Assembly (NCBI GenBank): GCA_018659585.1
Contig: JABJMC010000006.1
Span: forward strand, 62,001-126,000
Reading direction: 5' to 3'
DNA: 64,000 nt
Source: Candidatus Peregrinibacteria bacterium
GTDB taxonomy: Bacteria > Patescibacteriota > Gracilibacteria > UBA1369 > UBA12473
The notes under the pieces are model-generated. The model ran no database searches, was not told the origin of the DNA, and saw nothing but the letters and a program-made list of their open reading frames with translations. Position 1 is the first letter of the stretch, and each line of letters opens with the position of its first letter. Below are positions 33,343-42,323 of the stretch, piece by piece. The position numbers and the translations under genes are program-made.

Positions 33343-35586
33343 TTATGGTCGGGCGTCAGCGTATTTTTTGATGAGGTCAGAAGTTTTCATGACCTCTTGT
33401 TCACGCTGTCCGTAATAACGCGCCGTAACTGTGCCGTCTTTAGCTTCTTTTTCTCCCACAATTAACATTACAGGGATTTTGGAAGTCTCGGCCTCGCGGA
33501 TTTTTTTGCCTAAAGTTTGATCACTAACATCCATGTCTACACGGTAGCCCGCTTCGAATAATTCATCACGAACTTGCTTGGTATATTTGTTGAATTTTTC
33601 GCTAAGTGAAAGCACACGCATTTGCACCGGAGCTAGCCAGAATGGGAAGGCTCCAGCGTAGTGCTCAACCAAAATAGCCATGAATCGTTCCAAAGAGCCA
33701 AGCAGCGCGCGGTGAACCACCACTGGAGTATGCAATTGACCATCTTTACCTTCGTATTTAAGTTCAAATCTAAGTGGCATTTGAAAATCAATTTGAATAG
33801 TGGCGCACTGCCATTCCCGTTTTAAACAATCCCTGATTCTAAAGTCAATTTTTGGGCCGTAAAAAGCGCCATCACCATCATTAAATTCATATTTAATTTT
33901 GGCTTTTTTAAGAGCGTTTTCTAGGGCGTCTTCTGCTGTTTTCCATTGCTCGTCAGTCCCCATAGACTTCTCTGGTTTAGTAGAAAGAACCACTTCGTAC
34001 TCAAACCCAAATATGTCATAAACATGCTGCGTAAACTCAATACAACGAATAATTTCGTCACCTAATTCCTCTAGCGATACAAAAATATGAGCATCATCCA
34101 TAGAGAACTTACGCACGCGAGTTAGGCCACCCAGAGCTCCGCGAACTTCATTACGATGAAGCATGGCAAAATCAGCAATTCTAAATGGTAAATCACGATA
34201 ACTTCTAGTTCGCATCTTAAACATCAACATGTGCGACGGACAGTTCATGGGCTTCAAAGAGCAATCAATCCCATCAACTTCCATACAAAACATATTTTCT
34301 TTGTAGTGTTCCCAGTGTCCACTTTGTTCCCACAGCGCTTTGTCATAAACCAGGGGAGTTATCACTTCTTGATAATCTCTTTCGCGGTATTGACGACGAA
34401 TCAAATTAGAAAGCTCGTTAAAAACAACCGTTCCTTTGGGATGATAAAAAGCTGCTCCTGGTGAAACATCGTGGAATTGATAGAGATCCAAATCCATTCC
34501 CAGCTTGCGGTGATCACGTTTTTTAGCCTCTTCTAGTCGCACTAAATAATCATTAAGATCTTTTTTATTCTTAAAAGCCACGCCATATATGCGCTGCAAC
34601 ATGGGACGTTTTTCATCACCACGCCAGTAAGCTCCGGAAATTTTCATTAATTTAAAGACTCCAGCTTGGCCCGTGTGTTCTAGCTGTGGTCCGCGGCAAA
34701 GATCCGCAAAAGTCACTTTATCATTTAGCTTATTAGTATAAAAAGTCACTTCTTTTGCACCTTCTTTTTCTAAATCTTCAACTAATTCAACTTTGTAAGT
34801 TTGTTTAGCTTTTTTAAGGATGGCTTTAGCCTCTTTGGTACTGGCGGTTTCTTCGTGAAATGGTTGTGCCTGTGAAATAATTTTCTTCATTTTTTTCTCT
34901 AATAACCGCAAATCCTCGGGAATCAAAGTACGCGGTAAATCAAAATCATAGTAAAAACCATCTTCAATAGTCGGCCCAATACCCAGATTAGCTTCTGGAA
35001 ACATTTCCAAAACAGCTTGCGCCAAAATATGAGACAGCGAGTGGCGCATAGTATCTAGGTCTTCATTATTTTTTGGTGCTAGTTTAACTTTGGAACGTTT
35101 TTTCGTGGACTGAATAATAGGCTCAAGACGTGGCTTGGCTAATTTTATATAATCAGACGTTTTTAAGGCCATTGATCTATCCAAACGAGCCGCATTAAAA
35201 TAAAGTTCATCATGCTCTAGAAGTGCTGGATCAACAATCAATTCCAGGTTAGGATCAAAGGAAAATGGAAGAACCGTCCCAGCCACCGACCCAGAAAGTT
35301 CTTCAGCAATTTCAGTGGTCGCAAAAGATATATATGTGCCATTAAATAGTGCTTTAACTGCCTCTAAGTCTACTTTTGCATCGCCTGGTATAACTGCTAA
35401 AACATATTTCGTTACTTTTTTAATTTTCACCATCATAACAATACATTTGGCGGCCTGTGATAGTTTATTGCCACGCATCTTGCTAACAATGTCGGTCTGT
35501 CCCTCGGGGGAATGATCGATCAACTTATATTGGGCCTTATTTTTATCAAGAAGCTTAATAAGTTTAGTGTAGAGATCATTAGTCAT
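33343..35586 (-). CDS. thrS: Threonyl-tRNA synthetase with N-terminal YbaK-like deacylase domain
   Basis: 747 aa, about 100 longer than usual. Residues 1-150 resemble YbaK/ProX trans-editing deacylases (KLIKLLDKNKAQYKLIDHSPE, KYVLAVIPGDAKVDLEAVKAL, GTVLPFSFDPNLELIVDPALL) and stand where TGS normally does. The Thr editing domain follows with HSLSH and CRGPQLEHTG. The catalytic core has the zinc ligand Cys in KPMNCPSHM, motif 2 HRNEVRGALGGLTRVRKF and motif 3 VHRALLGSLERFM; an anticodon-binding domain ends the protein. It is preceded by a T-box riboswitch, so expression responds to uncharged tRNA-Thr. The start follows CTAACCCTCATAACTATG. Confidence 0.95.
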   Translation of the reverse strand: MTNDLYTKLIKLLDKNKAQYKLIDHSPEGQTDIVSKMRGNKLSQAAKCIVMMVKIKKVTKYVLAVIPGDAKVDLEAVKALFNGTYISFATTEIAEELSGSVAGTVLPFSFDPNLELIVDPALLEHDELYFNAARLDRSMALKTSDYIKLAKPRLEPIIQSTKKRSKVKLAPKNNEDLDTMRHSLSHILAQAVLEMFPEANLGIGPTIEDGFYYDFDLPRTLIPEDLRLLEKKMKKIISQAQPFHEETASTKEAKAILKKAKQTYKVELVEDLEKEGAKEVTFYTNKLNDKVTFADLCRGPQLEHTGQAGVFKLMKISGAYWRGDEKRPMLQRIYGVAFKNKKDLNDYLVRLEEAKKRDHRKLGMDLDLYQFHDVSPGAAFYHPKGTVVFNELSNLIRRQYRERDYQEVITPLVYDKALWEQSGHWEHYKENMFCMEVDGIDCSLKPMNCPSHMLMFKMRTRSYRDLPFRIADFAMLHRNEVRGALGGLTRVRKFSMDDAHIFVSLEELGDEIIRCIEFTQHVYDIFGFEYEVVLSTKPEKSMGTDEQWKTAEDALENALKKAKIKYEFNDGDGAFYGPKIDFRIRDCLKREWQCATIQIDFQMPLRFELKYEGKDGQLHTPVVVHRALLGSLERFMAILVEHYAGAFPFWLAPVQMRVLSLSEKFNKYTKQVRDELFEAGYRVDMDVSDQTLGKKIREAETSKIPVMLIVGEKEAKDGTVTARYYGQREQEVMKTSDLIKKYADARP

Positions 35587-35624
35587 AGTTATGAGGGTTA
35601 GGGGCGCAAATGAGCGCGAGATTT

Positions 35625-35849
35625 TTAAAACAACACAGCGATGAAGCTGTGCTCGGACCTAACGTAACCAATCTGGTCAATTAGGCGGTTCCACCGAGCT
35701 TCCCTAGGTAGTTAAGGCACTCTTGTTTTTGGGTAATCCTTTCTAAAGGTGGTGTTTATTGGGACGTTTTAAGGAAGTTTTCAGCCATGACTTCCCTCTC
35801 TTTTTAAACCGCAAACCAGGTAACGTATCCTTAAGATCAAGCAGATTAC
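35625..35849 (-). promoter_or_regulatory. T-box riboswitch of thrS (Thr specifier ACC)
   Basis: On the minus strand the leader contains GGTGGAACCGC (35695-35685), the T-box sequence that pairs with the tRNA 3' end. The base of Stem I is GTAATC/GATTAC (5' end at 35849), with an upper stem TACGTT/AACGT. The 3' side of the specifier loop reads AAACACCACCTTT and offers ACC, a Thr codon. A terminator-type hairpin CACAGC-TTCATC-GCTGTG and TTGTTTT follow (35651-35627). GCTCGG of the antiterminator can pair instead with CCGAGC next to that hairpin. All features suit tRNA-Thr sensing. Confidence 0.87.
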
Positions 35850-35856
35850 AACTAAA

Positions 35857-35885
35857 AGTATAGTTGGATTGCCCAAGGACTGCAA
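35857..35885 (-). promoter_or_regulatory. Promoter of the thrS leader
   Basis: On the minus strand TTGCAG (35885-35880), 17 bases, TATACT (35862-35857). Transcription would begin near 35850, exactly where T-box Stem I starts. Confidence 0.6.
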
Positions 35886-36003
35886 ATTTAGTGATTTTTA
35901 GTGGAATTTTTTGGGAAATATTTCGTAATCATTAAAGTGATCTTGTGCATAGATTTTTAACCTGTTAAGGTAGAAATACACTCACCCTAAAAAGCACCCC
36001 AAA

Positions 36004-36960
36004 ATGAAACGAAATTTTATTAACCCCAAACAATTAACCGATTCCGAACTTTACAAGCTCTGCCAAGAATACGGCGGTAACGCGCGTCAGTGGATGCGTA
36101 AATTTGCCGGCCTTTTGCCCGAAGTCTACCGCCGCCGATTATATCGTCGCCATGGCTGCTCTTCTATTCACGAATTTGCGGCTAAAATGGCGGGGATGAG
36201 TCATGCTAACGTCGATCGCATTTTACGTTTATCTCGAAAACTAGAAGACAAGCCAACCCTCCGTGCTCAACTTGAAAACGGCGAACAAAGTTGGGCTAAA
36301 ATCGAAAAAATTGCTCATATTGCGACCCCTGAAACTGAGCAAGAATGGGCCCAAAAAATCGAAAAATTTCCCCAACAGGTTATAGCTCAAATTGTCCAAG
36401 TCGAACGAATTAACAGATTAGAAAGTGACGCATGCGTCAAAACTCAACCTGAAAAATGGGCCACAATTTCCTTCCCTGTTAGCCCAAAAGTTGAATTAAA
36501 AATGCGTCAATTTAAACAAAAATATGAAAAAGAAACAGGAGAAACACTTTCTTGGAATGAAGTTTTTGAAAAAGTGTTCAAAGAATTAGAAAAATCTCCT
36601 CAAATTAAAAAACAAGCCACTATCCAACTTTGCCCAGACTGTATAAAAGAACGCGCGCGTAAAAAAGCCGAAAACAATCAAGTTGGAAGAACGATCCCAA
36701 CCGAAATTCAACGCCTAATCCAAACCCGCCAACAAAACAAATGCAACACTTTAAATTGCAACCATCCCATAAAGGAATTCCATCACGCTAAGCGTTTTGC
36801 ACTAAACCAGAGCCACGACCCAGACTTCATAGTTGGCCTCTGTAAAAAATGTCATAATTTAGAGCATAGTAATTGGCAAATGATCGAAATATCAGCCATC
36901 GATCAAAAGGTTCTAAACTATCGGCGTGAAGTAAGTATTGAGCCGCGGGCTGGGCCGTGA
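36004..36960 (+). CDS. HNH endonuclease-family protein
   Basis: 318 aa. The N-terminal 140 residues are helical and basic, resembling the DUF222-type region that precedes HNH domains (QWMRKFAGLLPEVYRRRLYRR, AAKMAGMSHANVDRILRLSRKLEDKP). The C-terminal domain has paired zinc cysteines (LCPDCIKERARKK, NKCNTLNC) and the HNH centre IKEFHHAKRF...GLCKKCHNLEH. It is probably a DNA endonuclease, as free-standing relatives in restriction or mobile contexts, but no partner is present. Codons for residues SDACVKTQ are a copy of the dispersed palindromic element (36410-36456). The start is preceded by GCACCCCAAA. The stop is TGA. Confidence 0.82.
   Translation: MKRNFINPKQLTDSELYKLCQEYGGNARQWMRKFAGLLPEVYRRRLYRRHGCSSIHEFAAKMAGMSHANVDRILRLSRKLEDKPTLRAQLENGEQSWAKIEKIAHIATPETEQEWAQKIEKFPQQVIAQIVQVERINRLESDACVKTQPEKWATISFPVSPKVELKMRQFKQKYEKETGETLSWNEVFEKVFKELEKSPQIKKQATIQLCPDCIKERARKKAENNQVGRTIPTEIQRLIQTRQQNKCNTLNCNHPIKEFHHAKRFALNQSHDPDFIVGLCKKCHNLEHSNWQMIEISAIDQKVLNYRREVSIEPRAGP
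36410..36456 (-). repeat. Dispersed palindromic element, copy C, inside the HNH gene
   Basis: Read on the minus strand: TTTTCAGGTT (36455-36446), the perfect palindrome TGACGCATGCGTCA centred at 36432.5, then ACTTTCTAATCTGTTAA. Distances from the palindrome centre to TTTTCAGGTT (13.5) and to CTGT (16.5) are the same as in copies A and B. It encodes about 15 residues of the linker between the N-terminal region and the rest without disturbing the frame. Confidence 0.75.
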
Positions 36961-36971
36961 GTTAAGAGGAC

Positions 36972-37000
36972 TTGCTAAATTAGCAAAACTATGATATAAT
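36972..37000 (+). promoter_or_regulatory. Promoter of the PrsW-like gene
   Basis: TTGCTA (36972-36977), 17 bases, TATAAT (36995-37000), a perfect -10 box. GGAGTGAGC follows at 37005, but the ATG lies at 37043, so it is not a start-codon Shine-Dalgarno. TTGCTAAATTAGCAA forms an inverted repeat over the -35 box. Confidence 0.7.
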
Positions 37001-37042
37001 TACAGGAGTGAGCTAAAAATAGAATTAAAAAACAACCTGCAA

Positions 37043-37888
37043 ATGTCCTCAGAACTTGTTCAAATCATAATCTGTTTTCTGCTGGCCTGTGTGCCTGCCT
37101 ATATCTGGGGGTATATCTTTTTTAAGAAACAGCCAGAGCCTCGAAAATGGGTGGCTCTAACCTTTATTATGGGGATGTTGGCGGTTCTGCCAATTATGAT
37201 TTATAAGTTCAGTTGGCAGTTTTTCCCTAAACTGAATGTTTTCTTTTACACTGACCAGTTTAGCCAAGATGTAATAGGTTTTTCTAGTATTGCCTATGTT
37301 CCACTGGGAATTGTGTTGGCTTTTATGTTTGTTGGAGTTTTAGAGGAATATATGAAGAATGTTGTGGTTCGTATTAGTGATCGAAAACATTTAAATCATA
37401 TTGATGATGCCATTGAATTTTGTATTATTGCGGCGCTTGGTTTCGCTTTCATAGAGAACATTATGTATTTCTTCTATATTTGGAGTTATCAGGGCTTTGA
37501 AAGTCTATTTTTGTCGTTTATTTTTAGGTCAATTTTTTCTACTTTTGCTCATATCTTCTTCTCTGGAATTTATGGGTATTACTATGGAGTTGCGCATTTT
37601 GCGACTCCTATTTTTCAAGAAGAAATTCGCGAGAAAAGACATTGGGTTTTGCGTTGGATGCATAAAGTATTCCATTTAAGAGCGGCTACCAGAATCTTTA
37701 AGGAAGAGAAGATCTTAGAAGGACTTCTTTTTGCTGTTCTATTGCACGCTTTCTTTAATATTTTCTTAGAGATTGGTTGGACCTTTATTATTGTTCCTTA
37801 TCTGTTTGTTGGCTACAGCATTCTTTCTTACTTATTCAAGAAAAAGGAAAACCACAAAGAATACAACCGGCTAATATTTAAGAAGTAA
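37043..37888 (+). CDS. PrsW-family intramembrane protease
   Basis: 281 aa with seven or eight hydrophobic spans. The family's active-site words are present: EE in GVLEEYMKN (residue about 111), Glu in GFAFIENIMYF, His in FAHIFFSGIYGYYYG and His in LLHAFFNIF. PrsW proteins are metalloprotease-related (CAAX/ABI superfamily) and cut membrane proteins such as anti-sigma factors; the substrate here is unknown. A basic loop (EKRHWVLRWMHKVFHLRAATRIFK) lies between spans. The stop is only one base from the stop of the convergent gene at 37890. Confidence 0.87.
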   Translation: MSSELVQIIICFLLACVPAYIWGYIFFKKQPEPRKWVALTFIMGMLAVLPIMIYKFSWQFFPKLNVFFYTDQFSQDVIGFSSIAYVPLGIVLAFMFVGVLEEYMKNVVVRISDRKHLNHIDDAIEFCIIAALGFAFIENIMYFFYIWSYQGFESLFLSFIFRSIFSTFAHIFFSGIYGYYYGVAHFATPIFQEEIREKRHWVLRWMHKVFHLRAATRIFKEEKILEGLLFAVLLHAFFNIFLEIGWTFIIVPYLFVGYSILSYLFKKKENHKEYNRLIFKK

Positions 37889-37889
37889 A

Positions 37890-38609
37890 TTAGTCAAAAT
37901 CTTCTGGAAGTGGAGTAGCTCGGAAATAAAGGCCAATCACAATAAAAGAAAAACCTATTAGCAAACTATAATATCCTATAGGAGAATTTAAAGTGGCGAT
38001 AATTGGTTGCGCAATACCGCTAGCCTTCCCAGAAAAAGTATCTTTATTAAGCGCCGATTCTTCTAGGGCAATTTCTAGTTTCTCCATCATACTTTCGCCT
38101 GATGATTCTTCGACACTTGAAGTTAATTGAATAGCTAAATCTTGAACATCTTTGCCCGTACGACCTAGTTCAGTATACATTGTTGAATAAGCAGTAGAGT
38201 TTGCCCTTTTGCTAAAACTAACTTCAGTTAGGGCCGAATTCCCCCAATAATCCATGGCCACAATCTCTAGAGATTGATTTTCCGTATCAGTTAAGTCTAG
38301 TTCTATCCATACGTAACCTTGTTCATCACTTTGATATGAATAAGTTCGACGATAAGAGGTTGTTACATAGATAGTAACTAAAGGTTCAGTTTGAATCTGG
38401 AGATGATAAGTGTCTGGGTCTTCAATATGTCCCAGGGGAAGGATTTCTACAATCTGTGGAGGAATGGAAATATCTTCATCTGCCATAATGGTCATTTCTG
38501 TGGTTGTGGTGAATCCATCAGCCTGGCACAAAACAGCATACAGAGGCGACAGGTATAGAATTAGCCCGAGAAGGAGGAGTTTTAACGAAATTAAACGAGA
38601 AGAGTCCAT
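37890..38609 (-). CDS. Exported orphan with an Ig-like domain and C-terminal anchor
   Basis: 239 aa. A signal peptide (LKLLLLGLILYLSPLYAVLCQADG) is followed by a beta-sandwich-like domain (PDTYHLQIQTEPLVTIYVTT, YVWIELDLTDTENQSLEIVAMDYWGNSA), which resembles bacterial Ig-like domains. A helical part and a C-terminal membrane span (YYSLLIGFSFIVIGLYFRA) end the protein. The topology suggests a membrane-tethered surface protein. ATAACCTT precedes its ATG on the minus strand. It is divergent from uvrA. The function is unknown. Confidence 0.75.
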   Translation of the reverse strand: MDSSRLISLKLLLLGLILYLSPLYAVLCQADGFTTTTEMTIMADEDISIPPQIVEILPLGHIEDPDTYHLQIQTEPLVTIYVTTSYRRTYSYQSDEQGYVWIELDLTDTENQSLEIVAMDYWGNSALTEVSFSKRANSTAYSTMYTELGRTGKDVQDLAIQLTSSVEESSGESMMEKLEIALEESALNKDTFSGKASGIAQPIIATLNSPIGYYSLLIGFSFIVIGLYFRATPLPEDFD

Positions 38610-38701
38610 AAGGTTATAATTATCTTATTATTATACAACAAATAATTAAAAATATCAATATTAAAAGGGTGGGCACCGAAAAAGAAAGTGGTTTAGCCCC
38701 C

Positions 38702-38730
38702 TTGAAGAAAAAAGAACTTCATGCTAAGCT
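38702..38730 (+). promoter_or_regulatory. Promoter of uvrA
   Basis: TTGAAG (38702-38707), 17 bases, TAAGCT (38725-38730), with TGC before the -10 box. The leader is about 30 bases. No LexA-like inverted repeat of the 10415 type is seen here. Confidence 0.5.
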
Positions 38731-38765
38731 AATCTTCGACCCCAAGTTGACCTTTACCAAATTTT

Positions 38766-41630
38766 ATGGGATTAAAACATATCGTTGTAAAAGGCGCCAA
38801 GATCCACAATCTTAAAAATATTGATGTTAAGATTCCGCGCGACAAACTAACTGTTATTACTGGCCTCTCTGGATCCGGGAAGTCATCACTTGCTTTTGAT
38901 ACTATTTATGCCGAAGGGCAGCGTCGTTATGTAGAGAGTCTTTCTACTTACGCGCGGCAGTTTTTGCAGTTAATGGAAAAGCCTGACGTTGAATCAATTG
39001 AAGGGCTTTCACCAGCTATTTCGATTGATCAAAAGACTGCCAGCCGAAATCCACGTTCTACTGTGGGAACCGTGACAGAAATCTATGATTATTTAAGATT
39101 GTTATTTGCCAAAATTGGTAAACCTCATTGTCCAGAATGTAATGAGCCAGTTTCTAAACAAAGCGTTTCTCAGATCGTGGACCACATTGCCAAAATGGAA
39201 GAAGGGAAAAAGATTATTCTTTTAGCGCCGGTAGTACGAGATCGCAAGGGACAACACGTTAAGATTTTTGAAAATATTAAAAAGGATGGATTTGTGAGGG
39301 TTAGAGTAGATGGGGAGGTAGTTAGTGTGTTGGATATTCCAGAATTAGATGAAAAGAAAAAGCATAATATTGAAATTGTAGTTGATCGTTTAGTGGTAAA
39401 AGATTTGAAGGAAAAAGTCCAAAAAATGAAATCCGGCCAGGAAATTCCTCTTTCCAATGAAAATAGAACGCGGCTGGCCGACTCTATCGAAACAGCTCTT
39501 AATTATGGCGACGGTCTAATGAAGGTAATGGATCACGAAAGTGGTAAAACAGATTTATTTTCCGAGAATTTTTCTTGTGCTGATTGTGGGGTGAACTTGC
39601 CCGGGATTGAGCCCCGCAGTTTTTCTTTTAATAGCCCACATGGTGCTTGTGAAGAATGTCACGGATTAGGAACTAAATTAGAAATTGATTCAGATTTAAT
39701 TATTCCAAACCGGCGGTTGAGTATTGCGGAGGGCGCTATTATGCCCTGGTCAACCACCACTTCACATTTGGATTGGTACACTCGAATTCTTTATGAAGTG
39801 GCCCGCAAAAAAGGATTTTCTTTGGATGTCCCCGTGGAAGATCTTTCGGATGATGTTATGAAAATGGTGCTCCACGGAACCGGCGAAGAAGAATACAAAG
39901 TAAACTGGGATAAGGGTTACACCACTAAATTCGAAGGGGTTATCCCCAATTTAGAACGTCGTTATTTAGAAACAGATTCTGATTATGTGCGCAATAAAAT
40001 CGAACAATTCATGCGAATTATTGAATGTCCAAGTTGTAAGGGGCAACGTCTTAAAAAAGAAATTCTAAGTGTAAAAATTAAGGAATCCTCAATTATTGAC
40101 GTGACTCATCGATCAATTGATAAAGCTTTTGAATTTTTTGAAGACATTAAACTTAGTGATAGTGAAAAAGTAATAGCTGAACCGATTTTGCGTGAAATTG
40201 GCCATCGTTTGAAGTTTTTAAACAACGTGGGGATTTCGTATCTTTCTTTGGATCGAGCAGCCAACACTCTTTCCGGTGGTGAGGCCCAGCGTATTCGTTT
40301 AGCTACTCAAATTGGATCACAATTAACCGGGGTGCTTTATGTTTTGGATGAGCCGACTATTGGATTGCACCAGAATGATAATGAAAAATTAATCAAAGCC
40401 ATTGTGGCGCTGCGCGATTTAGGAAATACCGTAATTATTGTGGAACATGACGTAGATACCATGCTAGCCGCAGATTATATTTTTGATATTGGACCCGGAG
40501 CTGGAAAATACGGTGGAAATGTTATTGCGGAGGGGACCCCACCTGAGTTAATGAAAGATAAAAACTCCATTACTGGAAAATATTTGTCTGGGGAACTTAA
40601 GATTTCAGTTCCAAAAAAGCGGCGCAAAGGCAATGGGAAGAAAATTCGCATTATTGGCGCCGCCCAACACAACCTCAAAGACTTAACAGTCGAGCTTCCA
40701 CTCGGAACTTTTGTGGGAATCACTGGAGTCTCTGGCTCTGGAAAATCCACGCTTATTAACGATGTTTTAGTTAAAACTGTCAGTGCCAAAATCAACCGAT
40801 CCAAAGTCCGTCCGGGTAAACATGAGTCGATCGAAGGCATTGAACACCTCGACAAAATTATTAATATTGATCAGGCACCGATTGGTCGAACACCACGCTC
40901 CAATCCCGCTACTTACACTCGCGTTTTCACTGACATCCGTGATTTATTTTCTAGTACGCCGGATTCCCGCACCCGTGGGTACAAGGCTGGGCGATTTAGT
41001 TTTAATGTCAAAGGTGGTAGATGTGAAGCCTGTCAGGGAGATGGGATGAAGAAAATTGAGATGCACTTTTTGCCCGATGTTTATGTGATGTGTGAAGTGT
41101 GTAAAGGTCGTCGTTATAATAAAGAGGCTTTAGAAATTAGTTATCGCGGTAAAAATATTGCTGATGTTTTGGACATGACAGTTGATGAAGCTTTGGAATT
41201 TTTCGATGCTATTCCAACTATCAAAACTAAATTAGAAACCCTAGCCGCCGTGGGACTAGGTTACATTCACTTAGGCCAATCCGCTACCACACTATCTGGT
41301 GGTGAGGCGCAACGTATCAAGCTAGCCACCGAACTTTCCAAACGTTCCACTGGAAAAACTTTGTATGTGCTCGACGAACCAACCACTGGTCTTCACTTTG
41401 ATGATGTTAAAAAATTATTAGAAGTATTAGAGCGACTTGTTGAAAAAGGAAACACAGTTCTTACCATTGAACATAATTTAGACGTAATTAAATCGGTCGA
41501 TCACATTATTGACATGGGCCCTGATGGCGGTGACGCCGGCGGAGAAGTAGTTGCCGAGGGGACTCCCGAGGAAGTTGCTAAGCAGAAAAAATCTTACACT
41601 GGGATATGGCTTAAGAAGATGGGGCTCTGA
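38766..41630 (+). CDS. uvrA: Excinuclease ABC subunit A
   Basis: 954 aa, full length. UvrA finds bulky DNA damage as a dimer and loads UvrB. It is a tandem ABC ATPase: Walker [10 protein letters not shown] and signature [16 protein letters not shown] in the first half, GVSGSGKST and [16 protein letters not shown] in the second. Zinc modules lie at [17 protein letters not shown]...CEECHGLG and CEACQGDG...CEVCKGRR. The UvrB-binding and insertion regions are present. uvrB and uvrC are not in the window. The stop is TGA, 42 bases before the pilin-like gene. Confidence 0.98.
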   Translation: MGLKHIVVKGAKIHNLKNIDVKIPRDKLTVITGLSGSGKSSLAFDTIYAEGQRRYVESLSTYARQFLQLMEKPDVESIEGLSPAISIDQKTASRNPRSTVGTVTEIYDYLRLLFAKIGKPHCPECNEPVSKQSVSQIVDHIAKMEEGKKIILLAPVVRDRKGQHVKIFENIKKDGFVRVRVDGEVVSVLDIPELDEKKKHNIEIVVDRLVVKDLKEKVQKMKSGQEIPLSNENRTRLADSIETALNYGDGLMKVMDHESGKTDLFSENFSCADCGVNLPGIEPRSFSFNSPHGACEECHGLGTKLEIDSDLIIPNRRLSIAEGAIMPWSTTTSHLDWYTRILYEVARKKGFSLDVPVEDLSDDVMKMVLHGTGEEEYKVNWDKGYTTKFEGVIPNLERRYLETDSDYVRNKIEQFMRIIECPSCKGQRLKKEILSVKIKESSIIDVTHRSIDKAFEFFEDIKLSDSEKVIAEPILREIGHRLKFLNNVGISYLSLDRAANTLSGGEAQRIRLATQIGSQLTGVLYVLDEPTIGLHQNDNEKLIKAIVALRDLGNTVIIVEHDVDTMLAADYIFDIGPGAGKYGGNVIAEGTPPELMKDKNSITGKYLSGELKISVPKKRRKGNGKKIRIIGAAQHNLKDLTVELPLGTFVGITGVSGSGKSTLINDVLVKTVSAKINRSKVRPGKHESIEGIEHLDKIINIDQAPIGRTPRSNPATYTRVFTDIRDLFSSTPDSRTRGYKAGRFSFNVKGGRCEACQGDGMKKIEMHFLPDVYVMCEVCKGRRYNKEALEISYRGKNIADVLDMTVDEALEFFDAIPTIKTKLETLAAVGLGYIHLGQSATTLSGGEAQRIKLATELSKRSTGKTLYVLDEPTTGLHFDDVKKLLEVLERLVEKGNTVLTIEHNLDVIKSVDHIIDMGPDGGDAGGEVVAEGTPEEVAKQKKSYTGIWLKKMGL

Positions 41631-41672
41631 AAGAAACTCGACCAAAGCTGCAACTGCTGATAAACTACTTTT

Positions 41673-42320
41673 ATGAAAATCCCCTTCCTGAGCTTGCCCT
41701 CCCTGAAGCGTATTAAGAGTAATGCGGCCGAAACTCTGGCCGAAGTTTTAATTGCTTTAATTGTAATTTCCGTGGGCGCGGGCGGAGCTTTGACTTTGGT
41801 GGTCACTTCCATGCGCGCTAATCAGGAAGCCGAAGAAAGATTAGTAGGTTACAACCTAGCTCGTGAAGGAGTCGAGGCCATGCGCACCATCCGCGACACC
41901 AACTGGCTGCGTTTTCCTAGTGATCGCGAAAACTGTTGGGATGTTGAACCCGGGGTAACAGATCCCGGGGATTGTAGTACGTGGACCAAAATAGGGGACG
42001 TCACTTCTTATATTGTTTATCAAGAAGCAGACCCAGACGATCAGTACAGTCTTTTAACGTGGAAGTTAGAAGACGCCACGACTTTAGTTGATGAATATCA
42101 AATAATTTACGCCTACCATGTTCGCTACGGCACGATTTACACGCACGAATTTGGCTGTCCTAGTGGTGGGGATATTTGTGACGAAGCAACAATTTACAGT
42201 CGCTTAGTTACGATTCCTTATGTCGACGCGAATTCCATAGAAGTTAACTCCACTGTTACCTGGGAATCCCGTGGTCAATCCAAATCAATCACATTTTCTG
42301 ACTTGCTCACTAATTATTAA
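41673..42320 (+). CDS. Type IV pilin-like protein
   Basis: 215 aa. The N-terminus has a basic leader ending in SNAAETLAEVLIALIVISVGAG: a prepilin peptidase site followed by the Glu5 position and the hydrophobic helix. ANQEAEERLVGYNLAREGVEAMR then continues the pilin helix, as in minor pilins of the PilV/GspI kind. The rest is an acidic beta-domain with two cysteines near GCPSGGDICDEA. It is followed by a second pilus-related protein with a gap of three bases. Other pilus genes are not in the window. Confidence 0.82.
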   Translation: MKIPFLSLPSLKRIKSNAAETLAEVLIALIVISVGAGGALTLVVTSMRANQEAEERLVGYNLAREGVEAMRTIRDTNWLRFPSDRENCWDVEPGVTDPGDCSTWTKIGDVTSYIVYQEADPDDQYSLLTWKLEDATTLVDEYQIIYAYHVRYGTIYTHEFGCPSGGDICDEATIYSRLVTIPYVDANSIEVNSTVTWESRGQSKSITFSDLLTNY

Positions 42321-42323
42321 GGT

